DNA of 64,000 nt from Devosia sp. Lineage in GTDB: Bacteria > Pseudomonadota > Alphaproteobacteria > Rhizobiales > Devosiaceae. This document shows positions 63,436 to 64,000 of the stretch, piece by piece (within the stretch, counting starts at the first letter, position 1; every line of letters begins with the position of its first letter). The position numbers and the translations under genes were made by a program. Location: the NCBI RefSeq assembly GCF_028290625.1, contig NZ_JAQGJM010000014.1, positions 62,001 through 126,000 on the forward strand, in the 5' to 3' direction. Under the pieces are notes generated by a model. It made no database searches. It worked only from the letters and a program-made list of their open reading frames with translations, and was not told the origin of the DNA.

Positions 63436-63765
63436 ATGACCCAAGCCGCCCCCATCAACGCCGTCATGCGCGCCCTCGCCGATCCCACGCGGCGAGCCGT
63501 GTTCGAGCAAATCGTCAGCGCCAATGAGATCACCGTCGTCGAACTGACGCGCGGCAGCGGCGTGACGCAGGGTGCCGTTTCCCAACACCTCAAGGCCCTC
63601 AAGCAGGCCGGCCTGGTCGCCGAGCGCCCCGAGGGTCGCAATGTCTATTACCGCGCCGAGCCTGAGGGCCTCGCCCCGCTGGTCGATTGGATGAGCCATT
63701 ACGGCGTGTTCTGGCGCGAGCGCTTCGCCAATCTTCGCACTCTTCTCAAGGAAATCGATCCATGA
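63436..63765 (+). CDS. ArsR-family transcriptional regulator
   Basis: A 109-residue winged helix-turn-helix repressor. Typical are MRALADPTRRAVFEQI near residue 11, VTQGAVSQHLKALKQAGLVAERPEGRNVYYRAEPEGL, and the carboxy dimer helix. It lacks the metal-binding ELCVCDL cysteines, so it probably does not sense metals. It overlaps an SRPBCC gene by four bases, a pairing common in this subgroup where the two proteins act together in regulation of lipophilic-compound response. The ATG at 63436 is preferred. Confidence 0.9.
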   Translation: MTQAAPINAVMRALADPTRRAVFEQIVSANEITVVELTRGSGVTQGAVSQHLKALKQAGLVAERPEGRNVYYRAEPEGLAPLVDWMSHYGVFWRERFANLRTLLKEIDP

Positions 63766-64000
63766 CCGACGCCGCGTTGAAACCCGCCACGCAGGACATC
63801 GTCGTCGACGAAGTCTTCCCACACACACCCGAGACCATCTGGAATGCGCTGACCAATGGCGCGCTCATTGAGCGCTGGCTGATGGCGCCAAAAGGGTTCG
63901 CGCCCGTCCCTGGTACCCATTTCACCTATCAGACCACGCCGGCCGGTCTTTGGGATGGCGTCATTCGATGCCAGGTATTGGAGGTGATCCCCAACGAGCG
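63762..64000 (+). CDS. SRPBCC/AHSA1-domain protein, truncated by the window
   Basis: The first 79 residues of a START-like AHSA1 protein: QDIVVDEVFPHTPETIWNAL, LIERWLMAPKGFAPVPGTHF, and the Trp-rich strand GLWDGVIRCQVLEVIPNER. It begins within the arsR stop (ATGA). Members bind hydrophobic ligands in a helix-grip cavity. The rest lies beyond base 64000. The partner ArsR suggests a shared function. Confidence 0.88.
   Translation, partial: MTDAALKPATQDIVVDEVFPHTPETIWNALTNGALIERWLMAPKGFAPVPGTHFTYQTTPAGLWDGVIRCQVLEVIPNE

Overview
The window is high-GC chromosomal DNA from an alphaproteobacterium, most likely Hyphomicrobiales and plausibly a Devosia-like genus. The signs are a fused CysN/C sulfate-activation enzyme, a XylF-XylH ABC system with a divergent ROK regulator, DUF2336, PAS_5 and PilZ proteins, a bacterial transglutaminase-like (BTLCP) protein, and GDP-fucose and UDP-xylose sugar genes. 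This assignment rests on gene content and protein character; no search was run. Genes are dense, often overlap by 1-4 bases, and run in both directions.

Layout: 1-4.5 kb holds the end of a peptide-type ABC ATPase, two MFS transporters and two isochorismatase-like cysteine hydrolases, probably a small-amide import and breakdown unit. 4.7-11.7 kb holds tRNA-Gly and tRNA-Tyr, rlmB, a lipoprotein polysaccharide deacetylase, an UPF0178 protein, a Xre/RES toxin-antitoxin pair behind a perfect 12-bp inverted repeat, a MOSC protein, glutathione-dependent formaldehyde dehydrogenase and membrane proteins. 11.8-16.5 kb is a xylose-type ABC operon facing a ROK regulator, with two matching operators between them. 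16.6-21 kb holds manC, a palindromic repeat element, and cysD-cysNC. 21-21.7 kb is a 696-bp stretch with no gene. 21.7-27.8 kb is a tripartite tricarboxylate transporter (tctCBA) with PrpD-like and PrpB-like enzymes and a GntR regulator. tRNA-Thr follows.

28.9-43 kb is an exopolysaccharide locus: a Wzc/ExoP-type tyrosine autokinase on the plus strand, then on the minus strand a priming sugar transferase, UDP-glucose dehydrogenase, UDP-xylose synthase, Gmd, Fcl, an SDR epimerase, two glycosyltransferases, a polymerase and a flippase. ManC (16.6 kb), a phosphomannomutase and a UDP-glucuronate 4-epimerase-like enzyme (51-54 kb) supply related nucleotide sugars. Between the autokinase and the flippase sit two genes resembling the head-spike genes ghsA and ghsB of the Rhodobacter gene transfer agent, whose spikes are known to bind recipient capsule. 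This is the most unusual arrangement in the window.

43-64 kb is mostly housekeeping and small accessory genes: nadK, DUF2336, a 49-residue membrane protein, a lytic transglycosylase, a nitroreductase, three secreted proteins of unknown function (one with two LCCL-like repeats), arfB, thrS, yidD with an atypical IscU-like scaffold, folE, hisI (its start codon lies inside a perfect hairpin), a rhomboid protease, PAS and PilZ proteins, DUF2200, a BTLCP peptidase and an ArsR/SRPBCC pair cut by the window end. Other points of note are a probable +1 shift in an A7 tract inside the tctC signal peptide, and several convergent gene pairs whose two stop codons share a CTAG or TTAA palindrome.
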